64,000 bases of DNA from Candidatus Villigracilis vicinus (GTDB lineage Bacteria > Chloroflexota > Anaerolineae > Anaerolineales > Villigracilaceae): contig JADKIL010000003.1 of NCBI GenBank assembly GCA_016721315.1, positions 1 to 64,000 of the forward strand, given 5' to 3'. Position numbers and translations under genes: made by a program. This document shows, piece by piece, positions 26,269 to 34,340 of this stretch (position 1 is its first letter; the number at the start of each line of letters is the position of its first letter). The notes below the pieces were generated by a model. The model was given only the letters and a program-made list of their open reading frames with translations, did not search any database and was not told where the DNA came from.

Positions 26269-27168
26269 TTATTCGCTTTCAGGCTGCGGGTTCCATGCCT
26301 CGGCGTACCATTGTAGGTATTCATGTACATGCAAACCCCAATAAAGTTCGGAATGATCACCCGACAGGAAATGATATTCATGAGTGTAGGAATAACGTGT
26401 GAGTGACTGCTCAAACTGGACAATGCTTTTCAACTCACGGTCATTATCTCCGGCATCCAACCAGATGCGCGGGCGGCTTTCCTGAGGGATGCTTTGCATG
26501 AGTTTATCTACGAAATAGCCGTCACCCTTAAAAATGGCGGGGGAGTGCAAACCCAATGAACCGAACATGCCGGGGTTCTCCAAACCCAGTTGAGCTGTCC
26601 AGCCGCCCCCGCGGGAAAGCCCGCCAAGGGCGCGATGGTCACGATCTGGAATGGTGCGATAGTTGGCATCAATATGCGGAACCAGCGCACCGACAAGACG
26701 CACCCCAAACGTGGAGCCGGGGCTTGAATTCCAATAATTATCATTGGGAAAGACAACGATAAACGGGACACTCTCTCCGCGAAGATACATTTCATCCGCA
26801 ACCTGCGGCACCCCCAACCGCACCCATTGATCCATGGTATAGGTTTGCCCATGCAGCAAATAGAGGACGGGGTAACGCAAGTCGGTCAGTTCGGAGTAAC
26901 AAGGCGGCAGGTAGATAAGAAATTCCTGCGACGGGACGGTGGCAGTCACCACTCCCTGTTCGATCTTGCCTGGCTGGCTAAGGCAGCCCAACGGAGTTGC
27001 CGTTGCTGTCGGCGGCACAGGGCTGGGACTGGGCGTCACTGTAGCAGTGGAAGTAGGAGGGAGAGTAACGGTCGCAGTCGGTACAGCCTCTTCCAGGGAC
27101 GAGCAGGCTGAAGCTCCAAAAAGAAGCAAAAATAGAGTTATTGTGAGAATGGCTTGACGGGTATTCAT
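26269..27168 (-). CDS. Esterase-family (alpha/beta-hydrolase) lipoprotein
   Basis: The signal peptide ends with a lipobox at GASACSSL, and a 40-residue Thr/Pro spacer follows. The catalytic domain has YPVLYLLHGQTYT, the nucleophile elbow GGLSRGG, an acid in WLDAGDND and His in SGDHSELYW. This is the esterase D/ferric-enterobactin esterase-like fold, predicted to act outside the cell. The substrate is unknown. The start could be 27177 or 27168. The second leaves a normal signal peptide. Confidence 0.82.
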   Translation of the reverse strand: MNTRQAILTITLFLLLFGASACSSLEEAVPTATVTLPPTSTATVTPSPSPVPPTATATPLGCLSQPGKIEQGVVTATVPSQEFLIYLPPCYSELTDLRYPVLYLLHGQTYTMDQWVRLGVPQVADEMYLRGESVPFIVVFPNDNYWNSSPGSTFGVRLVGALVPHIDANYRTIPDRDHRALGGLSRGGGWTAQLGLENPGMFGSLGLHSPAIFKGDGYFVDKLMQSIPQESRPRIWLDAGDNDRELKSIVQFEQSLTRYSYTHEYHFLSGDHSELYWGLHVHEYLQWYAEAWNPQPESE

Positions 27169-27201
27169 TCTTCGCATTATACTCGGCAGGCTTATTTACA
27201 T

Positions 27202-27276
27202 CGGGGCGTGGCGCAGTCCGGCTAGCGCGCTTGCTTTGGGAGCAAGAGGTCGCAGGTTCGAATCCTGTCGCCCCGA
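27202..27276 (+). tRNA. tRNA-Pro (anticodon TGG)
   Basis: The acceptor arms CGGGGCG (27202-27208) and CGCCCCG (27269-27275) pair perfectly. The D arm is GCGC...GCGC. The anticodon arm CTTGC-TTTGGGA-GCAAG places TGG at positions 34-36. The T arm is GCAGG-TTCGAAT-CCTGT. CCA is not encoded. Confidence 0.93.
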
Positions 27277-27504
27277 CTAAATAGCAAATCAGGTGCAGGT
27301 TTCCCCATTGAGGGGATTGTACAAATCCTGTCGCCCCGACTAAATAGCAAATCAGGTGCAGGTTTCCCCATTGAGGGGATTGTACAAATCCTGTCGCCCC
27401 GACTAAATAGCAAATCAGGTGCGGGTTTCCCCATTGAGGGGATTGTACAAATCCTGTCGCCCCGACTAAATGGCAAAATCAGGTGCAGGTTTCCCCATTG
27501 AGGG
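27261..27504. repeat. Tandem 63-bp repeat containing the 3' end of tRNA-Pro
   Basis: The unit starts with AATCCTGTCGCCCCGA, the last 16 bases of the tRNA gene, followed by 47 bases that include GGTTTCCCCATTGAGGGG. It recurs at 27261, 27324, 27387 and 27450, with only one or two differences per copy, and the last copy ends near 27504. No other gene lies in the array. Confidence 0.9.
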
Positions 27505-27617
27505 ATAAGGCAGCCTATCAAAACTATGTAGAGGCTAGGAGACACGAACGTTACAGTTATGTGATGCGTGTCTCTCTTAATTTAAGCTGTGTTAAAATTA
27601 ATTTCAAAGGATTTTCC

Positions 27618-27920
27618 ATGGCAAAACAAATCGATTGTGTCGTTGAAGCCGTACGTTATAAGAATGGTCAGATCGTTGTAGTGCGCGCCTATGAACGCCG
27701 TGGCTTCACCTTCTCAGACCGGCTCGTTTTAGACCGTAAGACCCTGCTTGAACGCCTGCAAAAAGGACAGCAGTTTGTTTCCGGCACGCGGCAGGAGTTG
27801 AAGGCAAGCACTTTTACGCTCGCCAAATCCATTATGCTGGTCAAGACAGATGACCGTGAATATATCGCCACTCATGAAAACGCGGCAAAAGATGAGCTGG
27901 AGAACGTCCCGCTCTTTTAG
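27618..27920 (+). CDS. Hypothetical protein of 100 residues
   Basis: The product opens MAKQIDCVVEAVRYKNGQI and reads VVVRAYERRGFTFSDRLVLD. It is soluble, basic and beta-rich by appearance. I do not recognise the family. A start at 27618 has AAAGGA upstream, whereas codons further up run through the tRNA-derived repeat. It ends one base before the GTG/ATG start region of the next gene, so the two are coupled. Confidence 0.6.
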   Translation: MAKQIDCVVEAVRYKNGQIVVVRAYERRGFTFSDRLVLDRKTLLERLQKGQQFVSGTRQELKASTFTLAKSIMLVKTDDREYIATHENAAKDELENVPLF

Positions 27921-27929
27921 GTGACATGC

Positions 27930-28811
27930 ATGAAAGTTATCGATAGAACTCCATTCCTGGATCAACAAGGGAGCATCAGCGTCGTTGCCCGTGTTCAAGG
28001 AACCCTTAAATTCGGACCAAACTGGTTCCCCGAAACGGAAGCACAGCGGCCTGTGATTGCCCAATTGGACCGCCTTTTGGATAAGGGGTTCGCATTAATT
28101 CGAAACTTTACCCTGCCCGGCAGCGACATTATCATTCCCATGATCCTGATCGGACCCGGCTCCATGACGGTGATACTCGCCTCCCCCGTCAAAGGACAAT
28201 TTGAAGCCAAGGAAACAGAATGGAACACGGTCAGCAATGGCGTGGCAACCCCCGCAAAAAGAAACTTGATCGACCTGCTATTAAAACTAAGGCGAGCTTT
28301 CCAAAAGTACCTGGAAATAAACAATATCAATACCCCATTTCAAGTGGATGCGGTCCTGATCGCCATTGACCCCGGCGCGAACATCGAATCGATCAGACCG
28401 GCGGTGCGGGTATTACGCAGCGATGCGATCAAACAATTTGCAAACAGCCTCAATCAGACCGGCGCTGTGTTGCGTGCCGAACAAGTGTTGGCGCTGGCAG
28501 ATTTGATCATCGAACCCCAACCGAGTACCACCATTGTTCAGGAGGGAGAAGCTCCCCCGCCTCAGACTATGAAACCGGTTGAAAAACGAGCACCCGCCGC
28601 CGCTCCTCAAACACAAATTCCTAATGCGGCGCCCAAGGCTCCACCCAAAGCAGCCTCAAACGCCGCGCCCAAAGCGCAACCAGCGCAGCCTGCCAGAAAA
28701 AAATCCTCTGGCATCTCGCGTTCACAAATCATCCTGCTAGCAGGATTGGGAATTGTGGAATGCTGTGTGGTTATCGCTGGAGCATTCGCCCTATTCTATC
28801 TGACCCCCTAA
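27930..28811 (+). CDS. NERD-like protein with a C-terminal membrane anchor
   Basis: The N-terminal 190 residues resemble a nuclease-related (NERD) domain in layout: LDRLLDKGFALIRNFTLPGSD followed by ILIGPGSMTVILASPVKG. In NERD proteins the region after the glycine turn holds acid and Glu-x-Lys residues. Here they are not visible, so nuclease activity is doubtful. An Ala/Pro-rich linker (about 205-255) leads to one membrane helix (ILLAGLGIVECCVVIAGAF) at the very end, a tail-anchored arrangement with the domain in the cytoplasm. The start is ATG 27930, ten bases after the previous stop. Confidence 0.55.
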   Translation: MKVIDRTPFLDQQGSISVVARVQGTLKFGPNWFPETEAQRPVIAQLDRLLDKGFALIRNFTLPGSDIIIPMILIGPGSMTVILASPVKGQFEAKETEWNTVSNGVATPAKRNLIDLLLKLRRAFQKYLEINNINTPFQVDAVLIAIDPGANIESIRPAVRVLRSDAIKQFANSLNQTGAVLRAEQVLALADLIIEPQPSTTIVQEGEAPPPQTMKPVEKRAPAAAPQTQIPNAAPKAPPKAASNAAPKAQPAQPARKKSSGISRSQIILLAGLGIVECCVVIAGAFALFYLTP

Positions 28812-28822
28812 CATAACCTGAA

Positions 28823-29554
28823 TTGAACGCATTATTTCTATCCGTTGTCATCCCCGCTCACAATGAAGCGAATCGCCTGCCGCGTACACTCGAGCAGGTC
28901 TTTTCGTTCCTGCAAGAACAAACCTATACCAGTGAAGTCATCGTCGTGGAAAATGGAAGCACAGACAACACCCTTGAGCTTGCCAGACAATTCGCACAAC
29001 GTCACCCCAACCTGATCGTAGTGCATGAAGAAAACAAAGGCAAAGGGAATGCCGTCCGCCGCGGCATGCTTGAAGCGCATGGTGAATTCCGCTTCATTTG
29101 CGACGCCGATCTTTCCATGCCCATCGAAGACCTGCAAAAATTCCTGCCGCCCGCCTTGGACGATTTCGATGTTGCCATCGGTTCACGTGAAGCGCCAGGC
29201 GCCATCCGCTACAATGAGCCGCCCTACCGCCACCTCGGTGGACGTGCCATCAACTTCGCCATCCGCGCCTTGATCCTGCCTGGCTTGCACGACACCCAAT
29301 GCGGCTTCAAATGTTTCCGTGCAGAAACCACCGAAACCATCCTGCGGCAACAAACACAGACCGGCTGGTCTTTCGATATTGAATTACTCTACCTTGCCCG
29401 CCGTAATAAAATGCGTATCCGTGAGATTCCCATTCACTGGTATTACGACGCTGACAGCAAGGTCAGCGCGGTACGTGACGCCCTGCGCATGATCGGCGAC
29501 ATCTTCCGCATCCGCCTCAATGGGATACGCGGCGTGTATGATCCCAAACCCTGA
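28823..29554 (+). CDS. Dolichyl-phosphate-mannose-synthase-like glycosyltransferase (GT2)
   Basis: This 243-residue enzyme has the GT-A fold landmarks: SVVIPAHNEANRL, VENGSTDNT, the metal motif CDADLSMP, and QCGFKCFRAE near the acceptor site. It likely transfers a sugar from a nucleotide donor to polyprenyl phosphate. There is no C-terminal membrane domain, so it should be peripheral. The only start in frame at this place is a TTG at 28823. It overlaps rnhB downstream. Confidence 0.88.
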   Translation: MNALFLSVVIPAHNEANRLPRTLEQVFSFLQEQTYTSEVIVVENGSTDNTLELARQFAQRHPNLIVVHEENKGKGNAVRRGMLEAHGEFRFICDADLSMPIEDLQKFLPPALDDFDVAIGSREAPGAIRYNEPPYRHLGGRAINFAIRALILPGLHDTQCGFKCFRAETTETILRQQTQTGWSFDIELLYLARRNKMRIREIPIHWYYDADSKVSAVRDALRMIGDIFRIRLNGIRGVYDPKP

Positions 29555-30173
29555 TTTAACGTACGAAAAAAACATCTGGTCTTCCTATACTTTGATCGCC
29601 GGAATGGATGAAGCCGGGCGCGGCGCCCTTGCCGGACCCGTCTGCGTCGGCGCGGTCATCCTCCCCCACAACCATCCGCATCTTCTCCAAACTCTTAGCG
29701 GAGTACACGACTCCAAGCAGTTAACTCCCGACAAACGCACCAAACTTGTACCGCATATCAAAGAGACCGCCATCACCTGGGGTATCGGATTCGCATCCGC
29801 AGAGGAAATCGACTCATTAGGCATTGTGCCCGCAACTCGTCTCGCCGCAAGCCGCGCACTGGAAGGGTTGCATCAATTTCCTCAGTACCTGTTAACAGAT
29901 TTCCGCCTTGAACTCCCCGAGCTGGACCTTCCTCAAACTGCCATCGTCAAAGGTGACCAGCGTTCATTAAGTATCGCCTGCGCATCCATCCTCGCCAAGA
30001 CCGCACGTGATGACCTCATGCGACAATTACACGAAACCTACCCGGAATACAAATTCTCGCAACATAAGGGATACGGCACGCTGCTACACCGCAACAAGAT
30101 CGAAGAACACGGTCACTCCCCCGTTCATCGCAAGACATTCAAATTTCAAGATCAAACTTTTCACCGCGAATAA
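29538..30173 (+). CDS. rnhB: Ribonuclease HII
   Basis: This 211-residue enzyme removes ribonucleotides from DNA and RNA primers. It has the first acidic site GMDEAGRGALAGPV, then SKQLTPDKR, VKGDQRSLSIACASILAKTARD, and HKGYGT. All four acidic catalytic residues appear to be present. The start at 29538 (MIPNPDL) overlaps the GT2 end by 17 bases, and six upstream codons are also in frame. Confidence 0.95.
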   Translation: MIPNPDLTYEKNIWSSYTLIAGMDEAGRGALAGPVCVGAVILPHNHPHLLQTLSGVHDSKQLTPDKRTKLVPHIKETAITWGIGFASAEEIDSLGIVPATRLAASRALEGLHQFPQYLLTDFRLELPELDLPQTAIVKGDQRSLSIACASILAKTARDDLMRQLHETYPEYKFSQHKGYGTLLHRNKIEEHGHSPVHRKTFKFQDQTFHRE

Positions 30174-30200
30174 CACAAACTGTTTCATGCCAATAAAAAA

Positions 30201-30232
30201 ACGGAGTGAGTTTTTGAACTCACTCCGTTTCG
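30201..30232. terminator. Bidirectional terminator
   Basis: ACGGAGTGAGTT and AACTCACTCCGT form the stem between rnhB and the convergent LysM-domain gene. Confidence 0.85.
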
Positions 30233-30233
30233 A

Positions 30234-31073
30234 TTACTTTCTCAACATTCCGCCGCCAGCAAGTTTACTATCCGGCTTGTTGGAGCGCCAGGCATAATAC
30301 CCCAACCCTGCTCCGCCTAAAAGGAGAAGCGCCCCGAAAATTCCAAGCACAGTGGAAGTTCCGCCACCATTGGCTTCTGTTTCTGAACCTGGGTCGATCA
30401 CCTCTTCTTGTGACTGGGTGCCAAAATCCACAAAAGCACGATCACCCGCCTTCACTTTAAGTGAATAGCTCAACTCCATGGTTGGGTTGTAATTATCAGG
30501 AATACCCACAGTGATGTTATACGTTCCCTCTGGAACATTATCAAAGCAAACCCCTTGATATACGGTCGGGTCAGCCGGAATAACAGTATCCAGCGAAGCG
30601 GAATACTTGCCGTTGATCTCAGTCACACTTACTGCACCGCCTTCAACAGCAGGCTCCGTCTCCTCACGCATCGCATTGCCATTCGCATCTTCAAACAATA
30701 AGACACAGATCTGCGTTAGACCCGTAAGAGGGGTCGGCGTCACGGTTGGCGCACCAGCAACCACATTGGGCTGCGCCGTAGCAGTTGCCACTGCAACCAC
30801 ACCGATCAATAACTCCTGACCCTCGGTTAGAGTACAGTTCTCATCCAATTTCGAATTCAATTGACGCAATTGGTCCACTGTAATGCCTTGAAGTGCCGCC
30901 ACACGAAAACAATTATCGCCAGCTTGAACGATGTAAATAATACGTCCGTCCTCGCCGGGAGTGGGCGTCGGTAACTGTTCCTGAATATTCGGCGCAGCAC
31001 CAGCGGGCAGCCACAGCCCGAACAACAGCAAACCAAGAAGGGTTAACAAGATAAAAAAGCGCTTTGGATTCAT
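30234..31073 (-). CDS. Exported LysM and SdrD/CNA-B-like membrane-anchored protein
   Basis: The 279-residue product has a signal peptide (1-27), a LysM domain (IYIVQAGDNCFRVAALQGIT through GQELLIG) that would bind peptidoglycan, a Thr/Pro linker, then a prealbumin-like domain (ICVLLFEDANGNAMREETEP, VPEGTYNITVGIP). A glycine-rich stretch leads to one membrane helix near the C-terminus, followed by a short basic tail. The sum is a surface protein held by cell wall and membrane. It has no neighbours in the same direction. Confidence 0.85.
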   Translation of the reverse strand: MNPKRFFILLTLLGLLLFGLWLPAGAAPNIQEQLPTPTPGEDGRIIYIVQAGDNCFRVAALQGITVDQLRQLNSKLDENCTLTEGQELLIGVVAVATATAQPNVVAGAPTVTPTPLTGLTQICVLLFEDANGNAMREETEPAVEGGAVSVTEINGKYSASLDTVIPADPTVYQGVCFDNVPEGTYNITVGIPDNYNPTMELSYSLKVKAGDRAFVDFGTQSQEEVIDPGSETEANGGGTSTVLGIFGALLLLGGAGLGYYAWRSNKPDSKLAGGGMLRK

Positions 31074-31129
31074 CGTAGAAAATTATATCAGATTCGATTT
31101 GGTATAAAATAAAGCCGAAAAGAGGCGCC

Positions 31130-32542
31130 ATGAAAACATTGATCCAGAACGGAACTCTCGTCACCGCTTCCGAAACCTTTGCCGCCGATATTTTGATCGA
31201 GGATGAAAAGATCACGCGCATCGGACTTAATCTCGAGGCGGATACCGACCATCGAATTGATGCCACTGGCAAGCTGATCATGCCTGGCGGCGTGGACCCG
31301 CACGTCCACCTCGACCTGCCCATGTTCGATACCGTCTCTTCAGACGATCATTACACCGGGCACAAAGCCGCAGCCTTCGGCGGGACAACCACCGCCATGG
31401 ACTTCGTCGTACTCGAAAATGAAGGCTTCGACCACTCGGTGGATCTTTGGATGAAGAAAGCTGAAAAAGCCGCCATCGATTACTCCTTCCACATGAACCT
31501 GACCCGCTTTGACGAGAAGATCGCCAAAGCGATCCCATCCCTGATGGATATGGGCATCCAAACCCTTAAAGTCTTCACCGCCTATAACGGACGTTTACGC
31601 CTCGACGATGGCGGCATCTTCAAAGCCTTGCAGGTCGCACGCGATAACGGCATGCTCGTTATGGCACACTGCGAAAACGGCGACGTGGTCGAAACTCTCA
31701 CCGCCCAGGCGCTCGCCGACGGTCACACCGAACCGATCTGGCATGCTCTCACCCGCCCATCTTGGGGTGCCGTTGAATCTTCGCTGCGCATGGCAGCCAT
31801 GGCAGAGCAAGCGGATGCCCCCGTGTACATCGTCCACATGAACGCAGGCGGCGAAGTAGATATGCTTCAGTATGCCCGTGAACGCGGCGTAAAAGTAATG
31901 GGCGAAACCTGCCCGCAATACCTCTTCTTCAGCCAAGACCATCTCAGCCGCGACGATGGCGCCAAATGGATCTGCTCTCCACCCATGCGCACAGAACAAG
32001 ATAATGCCAAATTGTGGGACGGGCTGCGGCAGGGCATTTTGCAAACCGTCGGCACGGACCATTGCCCCTTCTATTTTGACGGCACCCAGCCCATCGTCTA
32101 CGAAGGAAGCGAGATCGCCATCCCTGGCAAGGAACTGGGCAGGCAAGACTTCACCAAGATCCCAAACGGGTTGCCCGGCATTCAAGACCGCATGCCCATC
32201 ATGTGGACGTATGGTGTGAACGCAGGGTACATGTCAGCCAATCAGTTCGTAGCCTATACATCCACCAACCCGGCAAAGATCTTCGGGCTATACCCGCAAA
32301 AAGGTGCGCTCGTCCCCGGCGCCGATGCCGACATTGTCATTTGGGACCCGGAAAAGCAAGTCCGTTACGGGGTCGCCCACTCGCATCAACGTACCGATTA
32401 CAACTTATATGAAGGTTGGGAATTGACGGGGTATCCCGAAAAAGTTTTCCTGCGCGGAAAATTGATCGTGGATGGCAATGAGTGGAAAGGCAAACGCGGT
32501 GACGGAGAATTTTTAAAACGAAGTGAAGGAATGATCCTATAA
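31130..32542 (+). CDS. hydA: Dihydropyrimidinase / hydantoinase
   Basis: This 470-residue amidohydrolase opens the ring of dihydropyrimidines or hydantoins. The metal ligands are in place: H58 and H60 in DPHVHLD, the lysine to be carbamylated K147 in TLKVFTAYNG, H180 in MAHCENG, H236 in VHMNAGG and D310 in GTDHCPF. This is the second step of reductive pyrimidine degradation, but no dihydropyrimidine dehydrogenase or beta-ureidopropionase lies nearby. Allantoinase or D-hydantoinase would share these motifs. Confidence 0.92.
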   Translation: MKTLIQNGTLVTASETFAADILIEDEKITRIGLNLEADTDHRIDATGKLIMPGGVDPHVHLDLPMFDTVSSDDHYTGHKAAAFGGTTTAMDFVVLENEGFDHSVDLWMKKAEKAAIDYSFHMNLTRFDEKIAKAIPSLMDMGIQTLKVFTAYNGRLRLDDGGIFKALQVARDNGMLVMAHCENGDVVETLTAQALADGHTEPIWHALTRPSWGAVESSLRMAAMAEQADAPVYIVHMNAGGEVDMLQYARERGVKVMGETCPQYLFFSQDHLSRDDGAKWICSPPMRTEQDNAKLWDGLRQGILQTVGTDHCPFYFDGTQPIVYEGSEIAIPGKELGRQDFTKIPNGLPGIQDRMPIMWTYGVNAGYMSANQFVAYTSTNPAKIFGLYPQKGALVPGADADIVIWDPEKQVRYGVAHSHQRTDYNLYEGWELTGYPEKVFLRGKLIVDGNEWKGKRGDGEFLKRSEGMIL

Positions 32543-32602
32543 TTCGCCCTTGCATTCAGGCAATACCCATCTTTAATTTCTTACGATCTTTAGAGGTTCC
32601 TT

Positions 32603-32980
32603 ATGCCCACAAAAAAACCTGTTATCCATTGCGACGCACTCGTTGTTCATTGTATGGACTACCGACTGCAAAAGTTCATTCAACCGTGGATCACCGTCCG
32701 CTTTGGGTATGACAACTTCGACATCATCTCACTTGCGGGCAGTGTACATGACTATGAAATGGTATTGAAGTACGTGGAGTTGGCAGTCAAAATTCACACT
32801 ATTGAAACCGTCTGCCTGATCAATCACGAAGATTGCCGCGCTTATGGTCGCGACGGCACGTACAAGCGTCACAAACACGACCTGATGGATTCACAGAAAA
32901 AGATCCAAAGGTTGTTCCCACAACTCAAAGTCGAAACGTTCTATCTACATTTGGATGGAAACTTCGAACCCATCTCATAA
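32603..32980 (+). CDS. Small beta-carbonic anhydrase-like protein, copy 1
   Basis: The 125-residue product has the zinc and active-site pattern of beta carbonic anhydrases: HCMDYR with C17, D19 and R21, and LINHEDC with H75 and C78. It is shorter than usual (about 200 residues) and lacks the N-terminal helices and much of the C-terminal part. Similar short proteins are annotated as carbonic anhydrases in Chloroflexota and Thermotogae. The second copy starts 13 bases later. Confidence 0.75.
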   Translation: MPTKKPVIHCDALVVHCMDYRLQKFIQPWITVRFGYDNFDIISLAGSVHDYEMVLKYVELAVKIHTIETVCLINHEDCRAYGRDGTYKRHKHDLMDSQKKIQRLFPQLKVETFYLHLDGNFEPIS

Positions 32981-32993
32981 AAAGGAAACTATC

Positions 32994-33356
32994 ATGACCC
33001 ACTCGTGTGAAGCCATCGTCGTCCACTGCATGGATTACCGCCTGCAGTCCTATATCAACCAATGGCTGGAGGCAAATCTAGGCAAAGGCAGTTACGACCG
33101 CGCCGTGATGGCTGGCGGCGTGTACGATGTCTACGATGTCATCCGCCAGGTGGATATCTCTGCACGCCTGCATGGCATCAAAAAAGTCATCCTCATCAAT
33201 CACGAAGATTGCGGCATGTATGGTCCCGGCGGCACAGAGGATCGTCACGAAGATGACCTTGATAAAGCTGAAGACAAGATCCGGCGGCTCTTCCCCCACC
33301 TCGAGGTGGATACTTATTATTTAAAGCTGGATGGCACTTTCGAGCAAAACTCTTAA
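32994..33356 (+). CDS. Small beta-carbonic anhydrase-like protein, copy 2
   Basis: The 120-residue product is a paralogue of the preceding one: VVHCMDYRLQ, LINHEDC and a final YYLKLDGTFE are all matched. Ligands are C12, H70 and C73 with D14 and R16. The start at 32994 has AAGGAAA upstream. The tandem pair points to a heteromer or to divergent specificities. A SulP transporter gene lies further down on the same strand. Confidence 0.75.
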   Translation: MTHSCEAIVVHCMDYRLQSYINQWLEANLGKGSYDRAVMAGGVYDVYDVIRQVDISARLHGIKKVILINHEDCGMYGPGGTEDRHEDDLDKAEDKIRRLFPHLEVDTYYLKLDGTFEQNS

Positions 33357-33379
33357 TCAAAGAACGAAAAGCCCAGGGT

Positions 33380-33416
33380 CTCCCCTGACCCAAACTACCT
33401 ATTCGGCTCAGGGGAG
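33380..33416 (+). terminator. Possible terminator hairpin after the paired carbonic anhydrase-like genes
   Basis: CTCCCCTGA (33380-33388) pairs with TCAGGGGAG (33408-33416). The T run after it is poor, so function is uncertain. Confidence 0.45.
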
Positions 33417-33446
33417 CAAACTTGTACAATGGAGTGAGAGATTTTC

Positions 33447-34226
33447 ATGAAAAAAATTACACCCTTTGTCCTGGTTATTTTCCTAACCCTCTCCTTTGCC
33501 TGTCAGGCACTTGCGCCGCAAACATCCCCGCCCCGTGATGGGATCGTGATTACGAATTGCGCTGAGGTCGTACATGGAATGCGCGGCATGCAAACGAATG
33601 ACATCCCACAGACCTTGTATGAAACGGGAATTAAGCAGGGAGACGAATTCGATATCAACGATTATTTTCAAGTGCTTCCAAACCTTTCCATGCAACAGGG
33701 CTACACCATCGACTATGTACTCATTCCAGACTCGCTGGGGTCCTTCCCGCTGATTGCTGCACGCCCCACGGATCAGGCGGCATACAGCACTGAAGCTGAT
33801 ATCAAAGAACAAGGCGTAAGAGATTACTGGAAATATGTAGAGATCAACGATGTAGAGCAAGGCTATTTTGAATTCACAACTTTTTATATCCTTTCAAGTG
33901 AGTTTTATCTTGTCTGGCATGCCAACTACCACGACGCGGAGGTTGTTTGCGACCGTGAAGCAGTGGATGCCATCGTGGCTGAAAGAGAAACGGGAGATTT
34001 CGGGGCGTCGTTCGATAAAGAACAAATGAAACAGATCAAAGCTCTGCAAAATATCGAACCACTGGTTAAATTGACCGGCACAAACGCAGTGGTGGAGGTC
34101 ATCATCTTCAGCAAATGGGGCGGCTTCTATCGCATGACATATACGATCAGCAGGTCCTTCCCGCATGAGATCCTTGATATTCAACAGGAAAATCTCGTTC
34201 CATACGATTGCGGAATATTGTTCTAA
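33447..34226 (+). CDS. Hypothetical secreted or lipid-anchored protein
   Basis: The 259-residue product starts with a signal-like stretch ending LSFACQALAP, which fits a lipoprotein cut before Cys. The rest is soluble and rich in aromatic residues (YFEFTTFYILSSEFYLVWHANYHD). I recognise no family. It precedes the SulP gene by about 115 bases, with no sign of co-transcription. Confidence 0.6.
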   Translation: MKKITPFVLVIFLTLSFACQALAPQTSPPRDGIVITNCAEVVHGMRGMQTNDIPQTLYETGIKQGDEFDINDYFQVLPNLSMQQGYTIDYVLIPDSLGSFPLIAARPTDQAAYSTEADIKEQGVRDYWKYVEINDVEQGYFEFTTFYILSSEFYLVWHANYHDAEVVCDREAVDAIVAERETGDFGASFDKEQMKQIKALQNIEPLVKLTGTNAVVEVIIFSKWGGFYRMTYTISRSFPHEILDIQQENLVPYDCGILF

Positions 34227-34340
34227 CTTCTCTGTATACAAAAGAAAATTATTGGTGATAAAATACGCGCGATTTACCAAAGGGCGCATTGGGGGAGCAT
34301 CGAACCTTTGGTTCTATTACCTATTTCGGAGAAACAACTT

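Noticed and set aside
27261..27504. CRISPR array
   Set aside because: The 63-bp units follow each other without variable spacers and begin with the tRNA 3' end. No cas gene is in the window.
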